Part shown: one piece after another, positions 53,325-62,697 of the stretch
How positions within the stretch are numbered: the stretch's first letter is position 1
Layout of the letters: every line of letters starts with the position of its first letter
Assembly: GCA_913056235.1 (NCBI GenBank)
Contig: CAJXMW010000001.1
Coordinates: forward strand, 1,510,807-1,574,806
Length of the DNA stretch: 64,000 nucleotides
Origin: an uncultured Fodinibius sp.
GTDB lineage: Bacteria; Bacteroidota; Rhodothermia; Balneolales; Balneolaceae
Direction: 5' to 3'
Position numbers and translations under genes: made by a program
The notes under the pieces: generated by a model
What the model was told of the DNA's origin: nothing
The model's database searches: none
Seen by the model: only the letters and a program-made list of their open reading frames with translations

Positions 53325-56300
53325 TTATGCCTGCGGCAGCTTGATTACGAAGGTCGTACCTTCCCCTTCGACTGAAGCGAAGCTGATGCTGCCCTCGTGT
53401 GCCTCAATAATTTTTTTGCAAATAGCCAGTCCCAGTCCCGTGCCGCTGGATTTAGTTGAAAAATTGGGCACGAAAATATTGGGCCGATCCTCCTCCGCAA
53501 TGCCGGTACCGTTGTCTTCTACTTCTATGAAAATATGATTCTGTTTGCTGTAGAGTCGAAGAACAATTTCGCCACCGTTGGGCATAGCTTCGTAGGCATT
53601 TTTAACCAGGTTGATAAGCACTCGTTTTAATTCATCGGGAAGGCCTTCGACATACAACGAGCTGTTTTTGCTGAAGTGAATATCTATATTTTCATCGTGC
53701 TCATAGAGCTCGGTTACAGAAGATAATATGGATGTAATATCTACGCGAGTGAAGTCATCATCCAGCGGCTGTGAGAATTTAGAAAAGTCTGAGGCAATGT
53801 TGTTCAGCGATTTAATTTGCTCAATCAAGTTTTCGGTAATTTTTTGGACCCGTTTTTTGAGCTCCTCCGGGTCTTGGTTGTCATCTTTAAGCTGGCGTTC
53901 CAGGTGCTGGACATTAAGCTTCATAGGTGTCAACGGATTCTTAATCTCGTGGGCTACCTGCTGAGCCATCTCTTTCCAGGCGGCTTCGCGTTCGGCGGCG
54001 GCCAGCTCTTTTTGCAGTTTTTTGAGCCGGAGTACCATATTATTGTAGGCATCGGCCAGGTTGCCAATCTCGTCGTCACTTTTAACGGGAATAGTTGTGT
54101 CCAGATTACCGGCGGATATCTTGTTAAGACCCCGCTGGATATAGGTAAGTGGACGCGTGAGCTGTTTCGAGATAAAAGTTGAGCCCAGGATAAAGAGTCC
54201 GAAGACAAGTAGGTAAATGAGGATGAGGTAGCTTGTGGTCTCGAGTAGTTGTTGGTCGTACTTCGGTGATTCCAGAAACGTAGGTATTGCCAGTGTAGCT
54301 ACGGGTTTATTTTGGTTGTTCAGGATAGATCGATAGCCAATCAAGAGGCGTTGGCCTGCCAGATTTACCGTGGAGTAGGCATCTTGCTGGCGCTGGTTAA
54401 ACAACGTTCTATAGATGTTGTAAGGCAGTACGTCGGGTAGCAAGTGCTGCTGATAAATTTGGGGCGTCGTGGTTTCCGAAACTTTTAGCCCGGCGTAAAA
54501 ACTGGCATCCACATCGAGCGGCGTAGTGAGTGAGTCCAGCGAAAAAGAGGTGTCGAGGTCGCGGTTATTCTGAATGGCTTGATTTGATTCAATGGTGTTG
54601 GTAAGGCGCTCCAGTTTATCAATGAGTTCCTGGCGTACGATATCCTGGTTCTGCTGTTTAATGGCGTAGTGAGATGTGGCAATTAGGAAAGCCAGAAAAA
54701 TGAGGGTTGCAAGCAGGAAGCTGTCGAGCAGTCGATCTTGGAAACGCTTGTTTTCGCCCAAAAAACGTATTCCGCCCCAGGTCAGTAGTTGCGCCAGTAA
54801 AACTGATACGATCCCCGCCAAAAGAAGCGTAAAGCTCAGCCTAAAAAAGGAAAACATGATAAGGCGATAGTCCGGAAGGGTTGTACTGACTTTAATAACG
54901 TTGTCGTTGGATTCCCGCCACAGCAGAGTACGGTAAGAGTACTCGGACGTTTTTTCCTTCATATAGATCAAGGAGTCTTCTTGGAGGGCATCAAGCTTAT
55001 TTTGGCTTAGCGTCCGATATTTTGGAAAATAGCCAGCGAAGCCCTGTTGCCGCGAATTAACCAGCTTGCCATTTGTGAATTTCTGCATAAGATAGGCCGT
55101 GTTCCAATCTTCGTAGGATAGCGAAGCCATCACGGCGCGGATCGGCTTATTAAATTCGGGACGTTCTTGGTAAATTGAACACAGTATCCAGGCAATAGGC
55201 TTTTCATCAGATGTGCCAAAGACCGGAATCCATCCCCGATAAAAGGTGCGGTATTTTTCTTGGTCAACGAGCAGTGGAAGTTGAACAATAGGCCGTATGG
55301 TGGATTTGTTTATCTGCTCAATGTCGGTAACGGCTTGCAGGGTCGAGATATTGAAGATATTCAGCCAGTTGGGAGAATTGAGGTCGGTCGCGTAATCGGC
55401 AATTAGTTTGCCAGAAGAATTAATGAGTTGCAGATCAAACGAATAGGTATTCCATTCGGGTGAAATAAGGCTCTTTATGGTGCCGGTAAAGCGTGTTTGT
55501 AATGTAGAGCGATTTTCCTGCAGATCCTGCTTGGAGATGTTCTGAAAACTTTGCTCCAACCTCGATAGCAGTTTCTCTGTTAAACCGGCAGCGAAGGGGT
55601 CACGTTCCTTAGAGTAGTTTAAGGCCGTTTCCCAGAGTTCATCATCGGTTTTTTTGAGTGAAGTCTGGTACAAAATTGGGGTTCCCACAACCGAGATAAT
55701 AAGGCTGCCAACAACCACTTTGCGTAAAGGCGACATATTGGTGATCCAGGGGATATCCATTGAAAAGCCCACTGCAATGCTAAAAATGACCCCAAATGCC
55801 CAGATGGAGGAGTAGAAAATCCAGTTAAAAATGAACTGTTCGGGTATAAAGAGTTGGGCAACGAACAGGCTGAGAAAGAAGCTGGTGCTGAGTACCGAGA
55901 TCGTAAGTTTTAAATGCTCTTGGGTGATTCTCATCAGCAGCCGGTTAAAAGCCAGCAAAAGATTCCCGACGGCAACCGATGCTATTCCAATTGCCAGATA
56001 TATAATGATGGTTCCCCCTTCCGGGAAGATCCGCAGGTCGATCATGGGTACGCCACTGTGGATGGTAGCTTGATGCAGAATATCTAAAAAGGTAAGAAGG
56101 GCAAGGGAATTGAATATGCCATAAATACCGGCCAGGCTGATGGTGCTCAAATACCAGTCGGCTTTGAACCGGCGACGGTACAATAAGATTTTTCGGCTGA
56201 TAGTGAATGATGCCAGCAGGGCAAAGATAGCGTTGGTACAGGTCACACTAAGGTTGGATACGGTATTTACTGCGATATTACCGGTGATATCAGAAAGTTC

Positions 56301-57215
56301 AAGAACCCAGTACGAAGTTAAATTTGTATAGGCAAAAATAGCCCAGCCGATACCTACAAATAGTAACTGCACCAAAAGGGAGGGCCAAAGAGGTAGCTTG
56401 TCAGCTGCGGCGAAGAATATCAGTACTAGGGTGATGAAGCACAGCAACGCATAGATTGACCGCCAGAACCGGGTGTTTTGCTCCCATTGGGCTTTGGTCT
56501 GCTGGAATTCGTCTGCAGTGGCATAGACGACGCCTACGGAATCCCCCTCCAAGTTTGAAAGTTGTTTCGATTGCACAATTTGGCCCGAGGGATTGCTGAA
56601 TATGTTGAAATGGAGCGGATATGAAGTGGTAAACTCTTTTGAGCTAAAGATGCTAAATTCACTTTCATCACCGATAGACAAGGGATTACTCTGTTCTATG
56701 CGAAAGCTTGTAAAAAGATCATACGAAATGCTGCCTGTGCTGTCCTGTATGCTGAAGGGGATATGGTTCTCCCAATAGATGACATTATTGTTTTTCTTCA
56801 GCTTTATGGCCGACTTGTCCGTAAAGGGAGTGGTCTGCTCATCTTTGAGCGCGAATCCCTGCCACACCAGGGGTTGGCTTTTTTTATATAAAGTAATACT
56901 CCAAAAATCCGGAAATCTATTCAGGATGTTTGACTGGTATTGCAATGGCTGATTCTGAAGCAGTGAGGGACGAAGCGTTGCTTCCAGACTCTGGGACTTA
57001 TTTGCCAACGCTTGTTGTTGGGCTAAAAAATAGTCCGAGGCATTTCGGAGGCTTTCTTCGATGACCTGCTCATTATTGACTTTCGAGGGCTTAACCCCGT
57101 ACCGCCAACCCTCTAGGGCAAGTAACAGAAGAAGCAGTCCCAGCAGGGTCCACCCGAACAGGTAATGCAGGCGGTCGGTATCCAGAAGCTTTGTCATAGC
57201 AGTAAATCGGTTCAT
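53325..57215 (-). CDS. Very large multi-TM HAMP histidine kinase (NtrY-like)
   Basis: 1296 residues, about twice the usual length. One helix (about 20-36) is followed by a large extracytoplasmic domain (to about 250), a cluster of about eight helices (about 253-500), a second extracytoplasmic domain (about 510-780), more helices (about 790-860), a third small periplasmic loop, a last helix (about 1010-1030), HAMP (about 1035-1085), HisKA with the phosphoacceptor QVAHEIKNPLTPMK (H1089) and HATPase_c with NLVKNAYEAMPNGGEI, DNGTGIAEED and STKSSGTGLGLAICKK. The HAMP-HisKA part resembles NtrY. No response regulator is adjacent. The double sensor may report envelope state. Confidence 0.9.
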   Translation of the reverse strand: MNRFTAMTKLLDTDRLHYLFGWTLLGLLLLLLALEGWRYGVKPSKVNNEQVIEESLRNASDYFLAQQQALANKSQSLEATLRPSLLQNQPLQYQSNILNRFPDFWSITLYKKSQPLVWQGFALKDEQTTPFTDKSAIKLKKNNNVIYWENHIPFSIQDSTGSISYDLFTSFRIEQSNPLSIGDESEFSIFSSKEFTTSYPLHFNIFSNPSGQIVQSKQLSNLEGDSVGVVYATADEFQQTKAQWEQNTRFWRSIYALLCFITLVLIFFAAADKLPLWPSLLVQLLFVGIGWAIFAYTNLTSYWVLELSDITGNIAVNTVSNLSVTCTNAIFALLASFTISRKILLYRRRFKADWYLSTISLAGIYGIFNSLALLTFLDILHQATIHSGVPMIDLRIFPEGGTIIIYLAIGIASVAVGNLLLAFNRLLMRITQEHLKLTISVLSTSFFLSLFVAQLFIPEQFIFNWIFYSSIWAFGVIFSIAVGFSMDIPWITNMSPLRKVVVGSLIISVVGTPILYQTSLKKTDDELWETALNYSKERDPFAAGLTEKLLSRLEQSFQNISKQDLQENRSTLQTRFTGTIKSLISPEWNTYSFDLQLINSSGKLIADYATDLNSPNWLNIFNISTLQAVTDIEQINKSTIRPIVQLPLLVDQEKYRTFYRGWIPVFGTSDEKPIAWILCSIYQERPEFNKPIRAVMASLSYEDWNTAYLMQKFTNGKLVNSRQQGFAGYFPKYRTLSQNKLDALQEDSLIYMKEKTSEYSYRTLLWRESNDNVIKVSTTLPDYRLIMFSFFRLSFTLLLAGIVSVLLAQLLTWGGIRFLGENKRFQDRLLDSFLLATLIFLAFLIATSHYAIKQQNQDIVRQELIDKLERLTNTIESNQAIQNNRDLDTSFSLDSLTTPLDVDASFYAGLKVSETTTPQIYQQHLLPDVLPYNIYRTLFNQRQQDAYSTVNLAGQRLLIGYRSILNNQNKPVATLAIPTFLESPKYDQQLLETTSYLILIYLLVFGLFILGSTFISKQLTRPLTYIQRGLNKISAGNLDTTIPVKSDDEIGNLADAYNNMVLRLKKLQKELAAAEREAAWKEMAQQVAHEIKNPLTPMKLNVQHLERQLKDDNQDPEELKKRVQKITENLIEQIKSLNNIASDFSKFSQPLDDDFTRVDITSILSSVTELYEHDENIDIHFSKNSSLYVEGLPDELKRVLINLVKNAYEAMPNGGEIVLRLYSKQNHIFIEVEDNGTGIAEEDRPNIFVPNFSTKSSGTGLGLAICKKIIEAHEGSISFASVEGEGTTFVIKLPQA

Positions 57216-57239
57216 CAGGTAAATGAATATGAACCGAAA

Positions 57240-58214
57240 TTAAGGTTGAATCAAGTTGGGAATTTCGGACGCGGGTTGATTTTGTAATATACCAATAATT
57301 GCGTTAGCAGCCAGCATGCCAATTGCTTCACGGGTTTGATAGCTGGCGCTGGCGATGTGTGGAGTCAGCAGGCAGTTGGGGGCATCTTGTAGTCGGGGAT
57401 GCACATCAGGCTCATGTTCGAAGACATCCAACCCGGCACCGCCGATGGTCTCATTGTGAAGGGCTTCGGCTAACGCGGCTTCCTCCACGACCGGGCCTCG
57501 AGACGTATTTATCAGGATAGTATCATCATCCATGAGGGATAGCGCCCCTTCATCTATGAGGTGATGGGTCTCGTCGGTGAGTGGACAGTGCAGGCTTATG
57601 ATATCTGAGTCTTGAATCAGCGTTTTTAACTCTTGGCAGTAAGTAGCGTCGAGCTGTTGTTCTGTTTCTTTGTCTACCCGATTACGATTGTGATACTGGA
57701 TATCCATTCCCAAAGCCTTGGCTCTGCGCGCTACTCCCGTGCCGATGCGCCCCATGCCCACAATCCCGAGAGTGCTTCCGTTGAGCTCTTTGCCGAGAAA
57801 GCCGAGTGGCTCCCAATTGTTGAATTTGCCATTCAGCAGGTAGCGTTGGGCCTCGAAGAATCGCCGCGATACCGCCAGCATGAGTCCAATGGTGAATTCG
57901 GCACAAGAATCAGTCAGCACGCCGGGCGTATTGGCTACATAAACGTTGTGTTTATCAGCAGCTTCCAAATCAATATTGTTATAGCCTACCGCGTGATTAG
58001 CAATGATCTTGAGGTTTTCTCCTGCTTCAATAACCTGTTCTGTTATGGGATTTGAAAGCATCGGCAGGATGGCCTCGTATCGCGGGATCGCTTCGATAAG
58101 TGCCTCTTCATCGTTGTAGGTGCCTCGTTCGCCCACATCCACCTGGAAATGAGATTCCAGTTTATCAATAACAGATGGGATAATCGGCTCGGTGACAAGT
58201 ACGCGTTGGCTCAT
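57240..58214 (-). CDS. D-isomer 2-hydroxyacid dehydrogenase (glyoxylate reductase-like)
   Basis: A 324-residue NAD(P)-dependent dehydrogenase. The Rossmann motif [41 protein letters not shown] with the substrate Arg, the catalytic Glu region [13 protein letters not shown] and His in LTPHIASAS are all present. It could be glyoxylate/hydroxypyruvate reductase (GyaR-type) or phosphoglycerate dehydrogenase; absence of an ACT domain and the length favour the former. It starts 3 bases before the lipoprotein gene ends, so the run 59510-57240 is probably an operon. Confidence 0.9.
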   Translation of the reverse strand: MSQRVLVTEPIIPSVIDKLESHFQVDVGERGTYNDEEALIEAIPRYEAILPMLSNPITEQVIEAGENLKIIANHAVGYNNIDLEAADKHNVYVANTPGVLTDSCAEFTIGLMLAVSRRFFEAQRYLLNGKFNNWEPLGFLGKELNGSTLGIVGMGRIGTGVARRAKALGMDIQYHNRNRVDKETEQQLDATYCQELKTLIQDSDIISLHCPLTDETHHLIDEGALSLMDDDTILINTSRGPVVEEAALAEALHNETIGGAGLDVFEHEPDVHPRLQDAPNCLLTPHIASASYQTREAIGMLAANAIIGILQNQPASEIPNLIQP

Positions 58215-58217
58215 AAA

Positions 58218-58634
58218 CTAATAGTTGTAGGAGGTCCCATTTATAATGACTGCAGAATGGGATGAAAGTTCTTCTTTGCTGAGTTTATCGTAAATAAAAG
58301 TAAATGAGGTCAAAACCTGGGCGCACATCACATCGGGATTTCGCCAAGCTTTGAATGTTAACGACAACGTGCTGTCTTTAATATTATGATCAACTTCTTC
58401 CACTTTCGTGCAGGCATCCGGTAGAGTGCCATTAACCAAGAGGGCCGTTTTTTTCTTGTAGGTCACCTTTGTAACCGAGTCAACATACACCTTCGAGGGC
58501 TGGTGCGGGGTGTCACCCGGTTTTTGTAGGTTAATAAGATCCGACGGAGGTTGTTGCAATGTCCTATTGTTGGAAGAAGATGTACAGCCCGCCAATGCTA
58601 GCAGCACAGCTATTGACCAGTACAGAAGTCGCAC
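58218..58634 (-). CDS. Small lipoprotein of unknown function
   Basis: A 138-residue protein with a lipobox (VLLALAGC, lipidated Cys at residue 17) and a beta-rich remainder with VYVDSVTKVTYKKKTALLVNG and LSLTFKAWRNPD. Translation must begin at GTG 58634, which lies 3 bases after the rsfS stop; no ATG is present before the lipobox. Two further cysteines (DACTK, VMCAQ) could form a disulfide in the periplasm. No family recognised. Confidence 0.8.
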   Translation of the reverse strand: MRLLYWSIAVLLALAGCTSSSNNRTLQQPPSDLINLQKPGDTPHQPSKVYVDSVTKVTYKKKTALLVNGTLPDACTKVEEVDHNIKDSTLSLTFKAWRNPDVMCAQVLTSFTFIYDKLSKEELSSHSAVIINGTSYNY

Positions 58635-58637
58635 AAA

Positions 58638-59051
58638 TTACGCCTCATCTTTGACTTTTCGGACTGGAGCATCATTCCACATGCGCTCCAGCGCATAGTA
58701 TTCGCGAAGTTCTTGTTTAAAAATATGGACAACCACGTTTACGTAATCGAGAATTACCCAGCGTCGCTGTTCACGGCCTTCTTCTTTCCAAGCCTTCTCA
58801 TTGAGCTGTTCTTTGGTTTCCTTGTTTACGTTATCCGCAATAGCCTTAATTTGGACATCGGTTTTGGCGTGACAAATCACAAACTTATCTGCAAGGGTGG
58901 TAAGATCATGTACATCAAGTACAGTGATGTCTTCTGCTTTCCGATCGAGCAGGGCTTCGGTGATAACGTCGATCAGTTTGTCCGAATCGGCCGTTGTCTG
59001 GTCATTGACGCTTGTAAACTGTTGGTCAGCTTGCGGGGAAGTGTTGGTCAT
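58638..59051 (-). CDS. rsfS: Ribosomal silencing factor RsfS
   Basis: Binds ribosomal protein L14 and blocks subunit joining in stationary phase. DRKAEDITVLDVHDLTTLADKFVICHAKTDVQIKAIADNV is the family core, and WVILDYVNVVVHIFKQELREYYALERMWNDAP the C-terminal signature. 137 residues. It is 6 bases downstream of the LytR_C gene and 3 bases before the lipoprotein gene. Confidence 0.95.
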   Translation of the reverse strand: MTNTSPQADQQFTSVNDQTTADSDKLIDVITEALLDRKAEDITVLDVHDLTTLADKFVICHAKTDVQIKAIADNVNKETKEQLNEKAWKEEGREQRRWVILDYVNVVVHIFKQELREYYALERMWNDAPVRKVKDEA

Positions 59052-59057
59052 ATAGTA

Positions 59058-59510
59058 TTAGTTGAGTTTAAGTGATTTAAAGTCGGATCCGATCACGACG
59101 GTCGCATCCAGGTAAAAATCTTCTGATGCTTCGATAAACACGTTTTCGGGACTTACACCCAGCGCTTTGGCTACCCGTTTTGCGTTTTCAGTATCAAATG
59201 TACGTGCAATCACAACGGTATTTTGCATGTCAAAGTTTTTGAAATTTCCAGTTTCTACCACATCGAATCCACTTTTACGCAGAGTAGAAGTAAAATCGTT
59301 AGCCAATCCCGGTACGCCGCATCCGTTGAGTACTTCCAGTTGGATGACATTGCCAATGAGTTCAGGGTTGCCTTCGGCGCGTTGGTTTTCAATGCGGGGA
59401 TAAATGATGCGGGTAAACAGCCCAAAAACCAGTAAGACAAGCAACAAGCTTAAAAAGCCTATGACCGCATTTAATGCAAAAGAATTGGAATTGCTATTCT
59501 CTGGGGCCAT
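59058..59510 (-). CDS. LytR_C domain membrane protein
   Basis: A 150-residue protein with a single N-terminal membrane helix (about 12-32, VIGFLSLLLVLLVFGLF) and an extracytoplasmic LytR_C domain (about 48-140) with QLEVLNGCGVPGLAND and VVETGNFKN, then VIARTFDTENAKRVAKALGV. LytR_C domains occur C-terminal to LytR-CpsA-Psr wall-polymer ligases; here the domain is alone with a membrane anchor. The pairing with rsfS is known in Bacteroidota-type genomes. Function unknown. Confidence 0.85.
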   Translation of the reverse strand: MAPENSNSNSFALNAVIGFLSLLLVLLVFGLFTRIIYPRIENQRAEGNPELIGNVIQLEVLNGCGVPGLANDFTSTLRKSGFDVVETGNFKNFDMQNTVVIARTFDTENAKRVAKALGVSPENVFIEASEDFYLDATVVIGSDFKSLKLN

Positions 59511-59525
59511 TAATGATGGTTTCTA

Positions 59526-60053
59526 TCAAAAATTGTGATCTTGGAAAGGAGAGCCGAATGGTCCTCGATAGAATCCTGAAGAGTATGGATTAAAACCATA
59601 GCTGGGAACCTGCTGAAACTGAAGACGAATACTGCTTTTGTCACTAATATCATATTGCAGTTCCGCATTTCGAATGATGAATTGAGTATTTAAGCCGTTG
59701 TTGTTGCCATTCGACATAAAGTTATTTCCAAACGGGGAGTGCAGTACCGACAGGTCCACGCGACCGGTAAGATCTTCCGTGAAGAAAAACTGCATGGTGT
59801 TGGTATAGGCATTCAGATTTTGCACCTGTCCGCCATAGCTGGAGAACATCATGGAGTAGGAGTGATCCATCTGCATGTTAAACAAATTGCCTAAGTTGGC
59901 ACCTTCACTTGGATCGTCTTTGACGATGGGTCCAGATAATTCGGATGTATTCGTTTTTTGATCTTTTCTCAGTTGTGCATGGGATAATGATGCGATCCCA
60001 AAAATCATCAGAATCAAAAAGCTAATAGTGGGAATAAATGCAGTCTTTTTCAT
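59526..60053 (-). CDS. Small secreted protein
   Basis: A 175-residue protein with a signal peptide (FIPTISFLILMIFGIASLSHAQ). The mature part is rich in N, S, F, Y and M (YSMMFSSYGGQVQNL, QFFFTEDLTGRVDLSVL) and ends YRGPFGSPFQDHNF. A beta-rich or barrel-like outer envelope protein is possible, and no family is recognised. The start is ATG 60053, because the longer reading starts at GTG 60104 and adds 17 residues ahead of a clean signal peptide. It is upstream of the LytR_C-rsfS run by 15 bases. Confidence 0.75.
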   Translation of the reverse strand: MKKTAFIPTISFLILMIFGIASLSHAQLRKDQKTNTSELSGPIVKDDPSEGANLGNLFNMQMDHSYSMMFSSYGGQVQNLNAYTNTMQFFFTEDLTGRVDLSVLHSPFGNNFMSNGNNNGLNTQFIIRNAELQYDISDKSSIRLQFQQVPSYGFNPYSSGFYRGPFGSPFQDHNF

Positions 60054-60273
60054 AAACGAATACCTGTGGGTTAGACTCTTAGGAGTCAATATAACGGTTC
60101 GCACATATATAAAGTATAATAAAGTCAGCCGCTAGAATAAAGAACAGACTGTACTTCCTTGTAGAATTAATTATTGAAAAACAGCTTCTTCAATGAAGCG
60201 ACGTTACAAGCTCAAGTGTAGTAATTCTGTTAGCCCTTGTGGAGGTGGAGCAGAGTGAAGGCTTGGAGTAGCA

Positions 60274-60365
60274 ATGGCGGAGGTGGAGGGATTCGAACCC
60301 CCGGAACCGTAAAACGGTTCAACGGTTTTCGAGACCGCCCCATTCGACCGCTCTGGCACACCTCC
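60274..60365 (-). tRNA. tRNA-Ser (anticodon CGA)
   Basis: Class II tRNA with acceptor stem GGAGGTG/CACCTCC, anticodon arm GCGGT-CTCGAAA-ACCGT (anticodon CGA), a long variable arm and T-arm GGGGG-TTCGAAT-CCCTC. Unlike the other tRNAs in this window the 3' CCA is encoded (plus-strand TGG at 60274-60276). Confidence 0.96.
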
Positions 60366-60383
60366 ATTTCGCTGAGATTGATA

Positions 60384-60415
60384 TTTGTCCTGCGGATGAA
60401 AATAGAGTATATTTG
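60384..60415 (+). promoter_or_regulatory. Promoter of queA operon (TTTG-N20-TATATTTG)
   Basis: TTTG (60384-60387) is followed after exactly 20 bases by TATATTTG (60408-60415), a near-perfect match to the Bacteroidota primary-sigma promoter. It lies 63 bases before the queA start and is the clearest promoter in the window. Confidence 0.7.
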
Positions 60416-60478
60416 GAACGCTTTGAATTTGACTAAAATACTGGTTAATCAAACCAAATAAAAGGCTATAATTCGATA

Positions 60479-61525
60479 ATGAAACTTACCGATTTTAAAT
60501 TTGAGACAGAAGATTATAACGTTCCGGATGAACCTGTGCAGCCGCGTGATGCCGCCAAGCTGATGGTTTTGAATCGGGAAGAAAAATCCATCAAGCATGA
60601 GACATTTGCTGACATTCACAAGTATATGAATGAGGGGGATGTCCTGATATATAACAACACGAAGGTGTTTCCGGCACGCTTGAAGGGTAAGAAAGAAAAG
60701 ACGGATGCAGATATTGAAGTCTTTTTGCTGCGCGAACTTGTCCCTGAAAATATGCTTTGGGATGTTCTTGTTGAGCCGGCGCGTAAAATCCGAATCGGTA
60801 ACAAGCTGTATTTTGGTCCGAACTTGATGGCCGAAGTTATTGATAACACGACCTCGCGCGGTCGTACTATTCGCTTTTTATTTGAGGGTTCCAATGAAGA
60901 ACTATACAATATTTTGGATAATATCGGTGAGATGCCGTTGCCGCCCTATATTGAGCGCGAGGCTCGTGAGGAGGATAAGGAGCAGTATCAGACTATTTTT
61001 GCCAAGGAGCGTGGATCAGTGGCAGCGCCTTTTGCGGCGATGCACTTTACTGAAGAGCTGGTCGAAAAGCTCGAGGACAAGGGCGTGCACATGTTGCCCA
61101 TCACCATGCATATTGGATGGGGAACGTTCCGACCCTGCGAGGTTGAAGATCTGACGAAACACCGCACTGATTCCGAAAACTATTTTATTTCTGAAGAGAC
61201 ATCTGCAAAAATTAACGAGGCGTTGGCCAGCGAAGATAACAAAGTGGTGGGTTGTGGTACGACCTCTGTCCGAACGATTGAGACGAGTATTACGGCTAGT
61301 GGCATCTCCAAGCCGGGTACAGGGTGGACCGACAAATTTATTTTCCCTCCCTATGATTTTAAGATTACCGAAGGCGTGATTACCAATTTCCATCGCCCCG
61401 AATCAACTATGCTCATGTTGGGTGCGGCTTTTGCCGGCTACGACTTTTTGATGGAGGCGTATGAAGAGGCTCAAGAAAATGATTACCGGTTTTTTGCCTT
61501 TGGCGACTCAATGTTGATTCTCTAG
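60479..61525 (+). CDS. queA: S-adenosylmethionine:tRNA ribosyltransferase-isomerase
   Basis: Transfers the ribosyl moiety of SAM to preQ1 in tRNA to make epoxyqueuosine. Motifs: FPARLKGKK, FLLREL...WDVLVEPARKI, LPPYIEREAREEDKEQYQTIFAKERGSVAAPFAAMHFTEEL, IGWGTFRPCEVEDLTKHR and ITNFHRPESTMLMLGAAFAGYD, all diagnostic. 348 residues. First gene of a run queA-ispD-ispF-DedA. Confidence 0.97.
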   Translation: MKLTDFKFETEDYNVPDEPVQPRDAAKLMVLNREEKSIKHETFADIHKYMNEGDVLIYNNTKVFPARLKGKKEKTDADIEVFLLRELVPENMLWDVLVEPARKIRIGNKLYFGPNLMAEVIDNTTSRGRTIRFLFEGSNEELYNILDNIGEMPLPPYIEREAREEDKEQYQTIFAKERGSVAAPFAAMHFTEELVEKLEDKGVHMLPITMHIGWGTFRPCEVEDLTKHRTDSENYFISEETSAKINEALASEDNKVVGCGTTSVRTIETSITASGISKPGTGWTDKFIFPPYDFKITEGVITNFHRPESTMLMLGAAFAGYDFLMEAYEEAQENDYRFFAFGDSMLIL

Positions 61526-61528
61526 CCA

Positions 61529-62215
61529 GTGGTTACTAAAGCACTTATCATCCCGGCAGCGGGCGAAGGGAGTCGTATGCAAAAGGAGACGCCCAAGCCC
61601 TATCTGGAATTAGCCGGGAAAACTATTTTGGAGTATACCATACGTCGTTTTTTATCGCTGGATGGGTTGCGCCAGGTACTGGTGGCGACCTCAGAGTCAT
61701 ATTTGTCAACGGCTAAGCAGATTCTTGAGGATGTGGTGCCGCAAAATGTGGCAACTAAATGTATAGTAGGGGGGCAAGAGCGCCAAGACTCTATATATAA
61801 CGCGCTTGACGAAGTTTCGGATGTGGATTTGGTAATGGTACATGATGCCGTACGTCCGTTTGTCAAGCCCCAACATATTAAAGCTTGTTGTAAGGTAGCC
61901 AGCGAGATTGGTGGGGCGGTGTTGGGCGTTCCCGCTAAAGATACCATCAAGCGTATTAATGAACAGCAGGTGATTCAGGAAACGCCCTCCCGTAAATTTC
62001 TTTGGCAGACACAAACGCCACAGGTATTTCGCAAAAAGTTGATGTTGGAGGCATATGAGAAGGCCAGGAAGGAGGGGTTCACCGGGACTGATGATTCTTC
62101 ACTTGTAGAGCGGATGGGTCATCAGGTAAAAATGGTGGAGGGAGACCGATCCAATTTTAAGATCACCTATCCGTTGGATCTGCAATTGGCCGAACTAATT
62201 ATCAAAAAACAGTAG
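61529..62215 (+). CDS. ispD: 2-C-methyl-D-erythritol 4-phosphate cytidylyltransferase
   Basis: Third MEP-pathway enzyme. [25 protein letters not shown] (nucleotide-binding glycine-rich loop with the catalytic Lys), [35 protein letters not shown] and [14 protein letters not shown] are characteristic. Translation begins at GTG 61529, 3 bases after the queA stop. 228 residues. Confidence 0.96.
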   Translation: MVTKALIIPAAGEGSRMQKETPKPYLELAGKTILEYTIRRFLSLDGLRQVLVATSESYLSTAKQILEDVVPQNVATKCIVGGQERQDSIYNALDEVSDVDLVMVHDAVRPFVKPQHIKACCKVASEIGGAVLGVPAKDTIKRINEQQVIQETPSRKFLWQTQTPQVFRKKLMLEAYEKARKEGFTGTDDSSLVERMGHQVKMVEGDRSNFKITYPLDLQLAELIIKKQ

Positions 62216-62223
62216 AAATAATC

Positions 62224-62697
62224 ATGCGCATTGGCTATGGATATGACGTGCATCGCCTAGTAGAAGGGCGCAAATTGATTTTGGGCGGTGTGGAAATACC
62301 CTTTAAAAAAGGACTTGCTGGCCATTCCGACGCTGATGTGTTATTGCATGCTATTGCTGATGCACTCCTTGGTGCCTGCGCGCTTGGTGATATTGGCCAG
62401 CACTTTCCCGATACCTCCGATGAATATGAAGATATCGACAGCCGTATTTTGTTGCGCCACGTTAGCGAGCTGGTTAATGACAAAGGATACGTGGTGGGCA
62501 ATGTGGATGCAACTGTTGTAGCCGAGCGTCCAAAGCTGGCTGATTATATTCCTGAGATGTGTAAGAATATTGCAGCGGATTTGGGAGTAGGTTTAGATCA
62601 GGTGTCGGTTAAAGCAACGACATCTGAAGGGATTGGGTTCGAAGGCCAGGGGAAAGGGATTTCTGCTCGCACTGTAGCATTATTGATGGAGGCATAA
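62224..62697 (+). CDS. ispF: 2-C-methyl-D-erythritol 2,4-cyclodiphosphate synthase
   Basis: Fifth MEP-pathway enzyme. [48 protein letters not shown] (metal ligands D and H) and [10 protein letters not shown], then [17 protein letters not shown]. 157 residues. ispD and ispF are separate genes, 8 bases apart, not fused. Confidence 0.97.
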   Translation: MRIGYGYDVHRLVEGRKLILGGVEIPFKKGLAGHSDADVLLHAIADALLGACALGDIGQHFPDTSDEYEDIDSRILLRHVSELVNDKGYVVGNVDATVVAERPKLADYIPEMCKNIAADLGVGLDQVSVKATTSEGIGFEGQGKGISARTVALLMEA

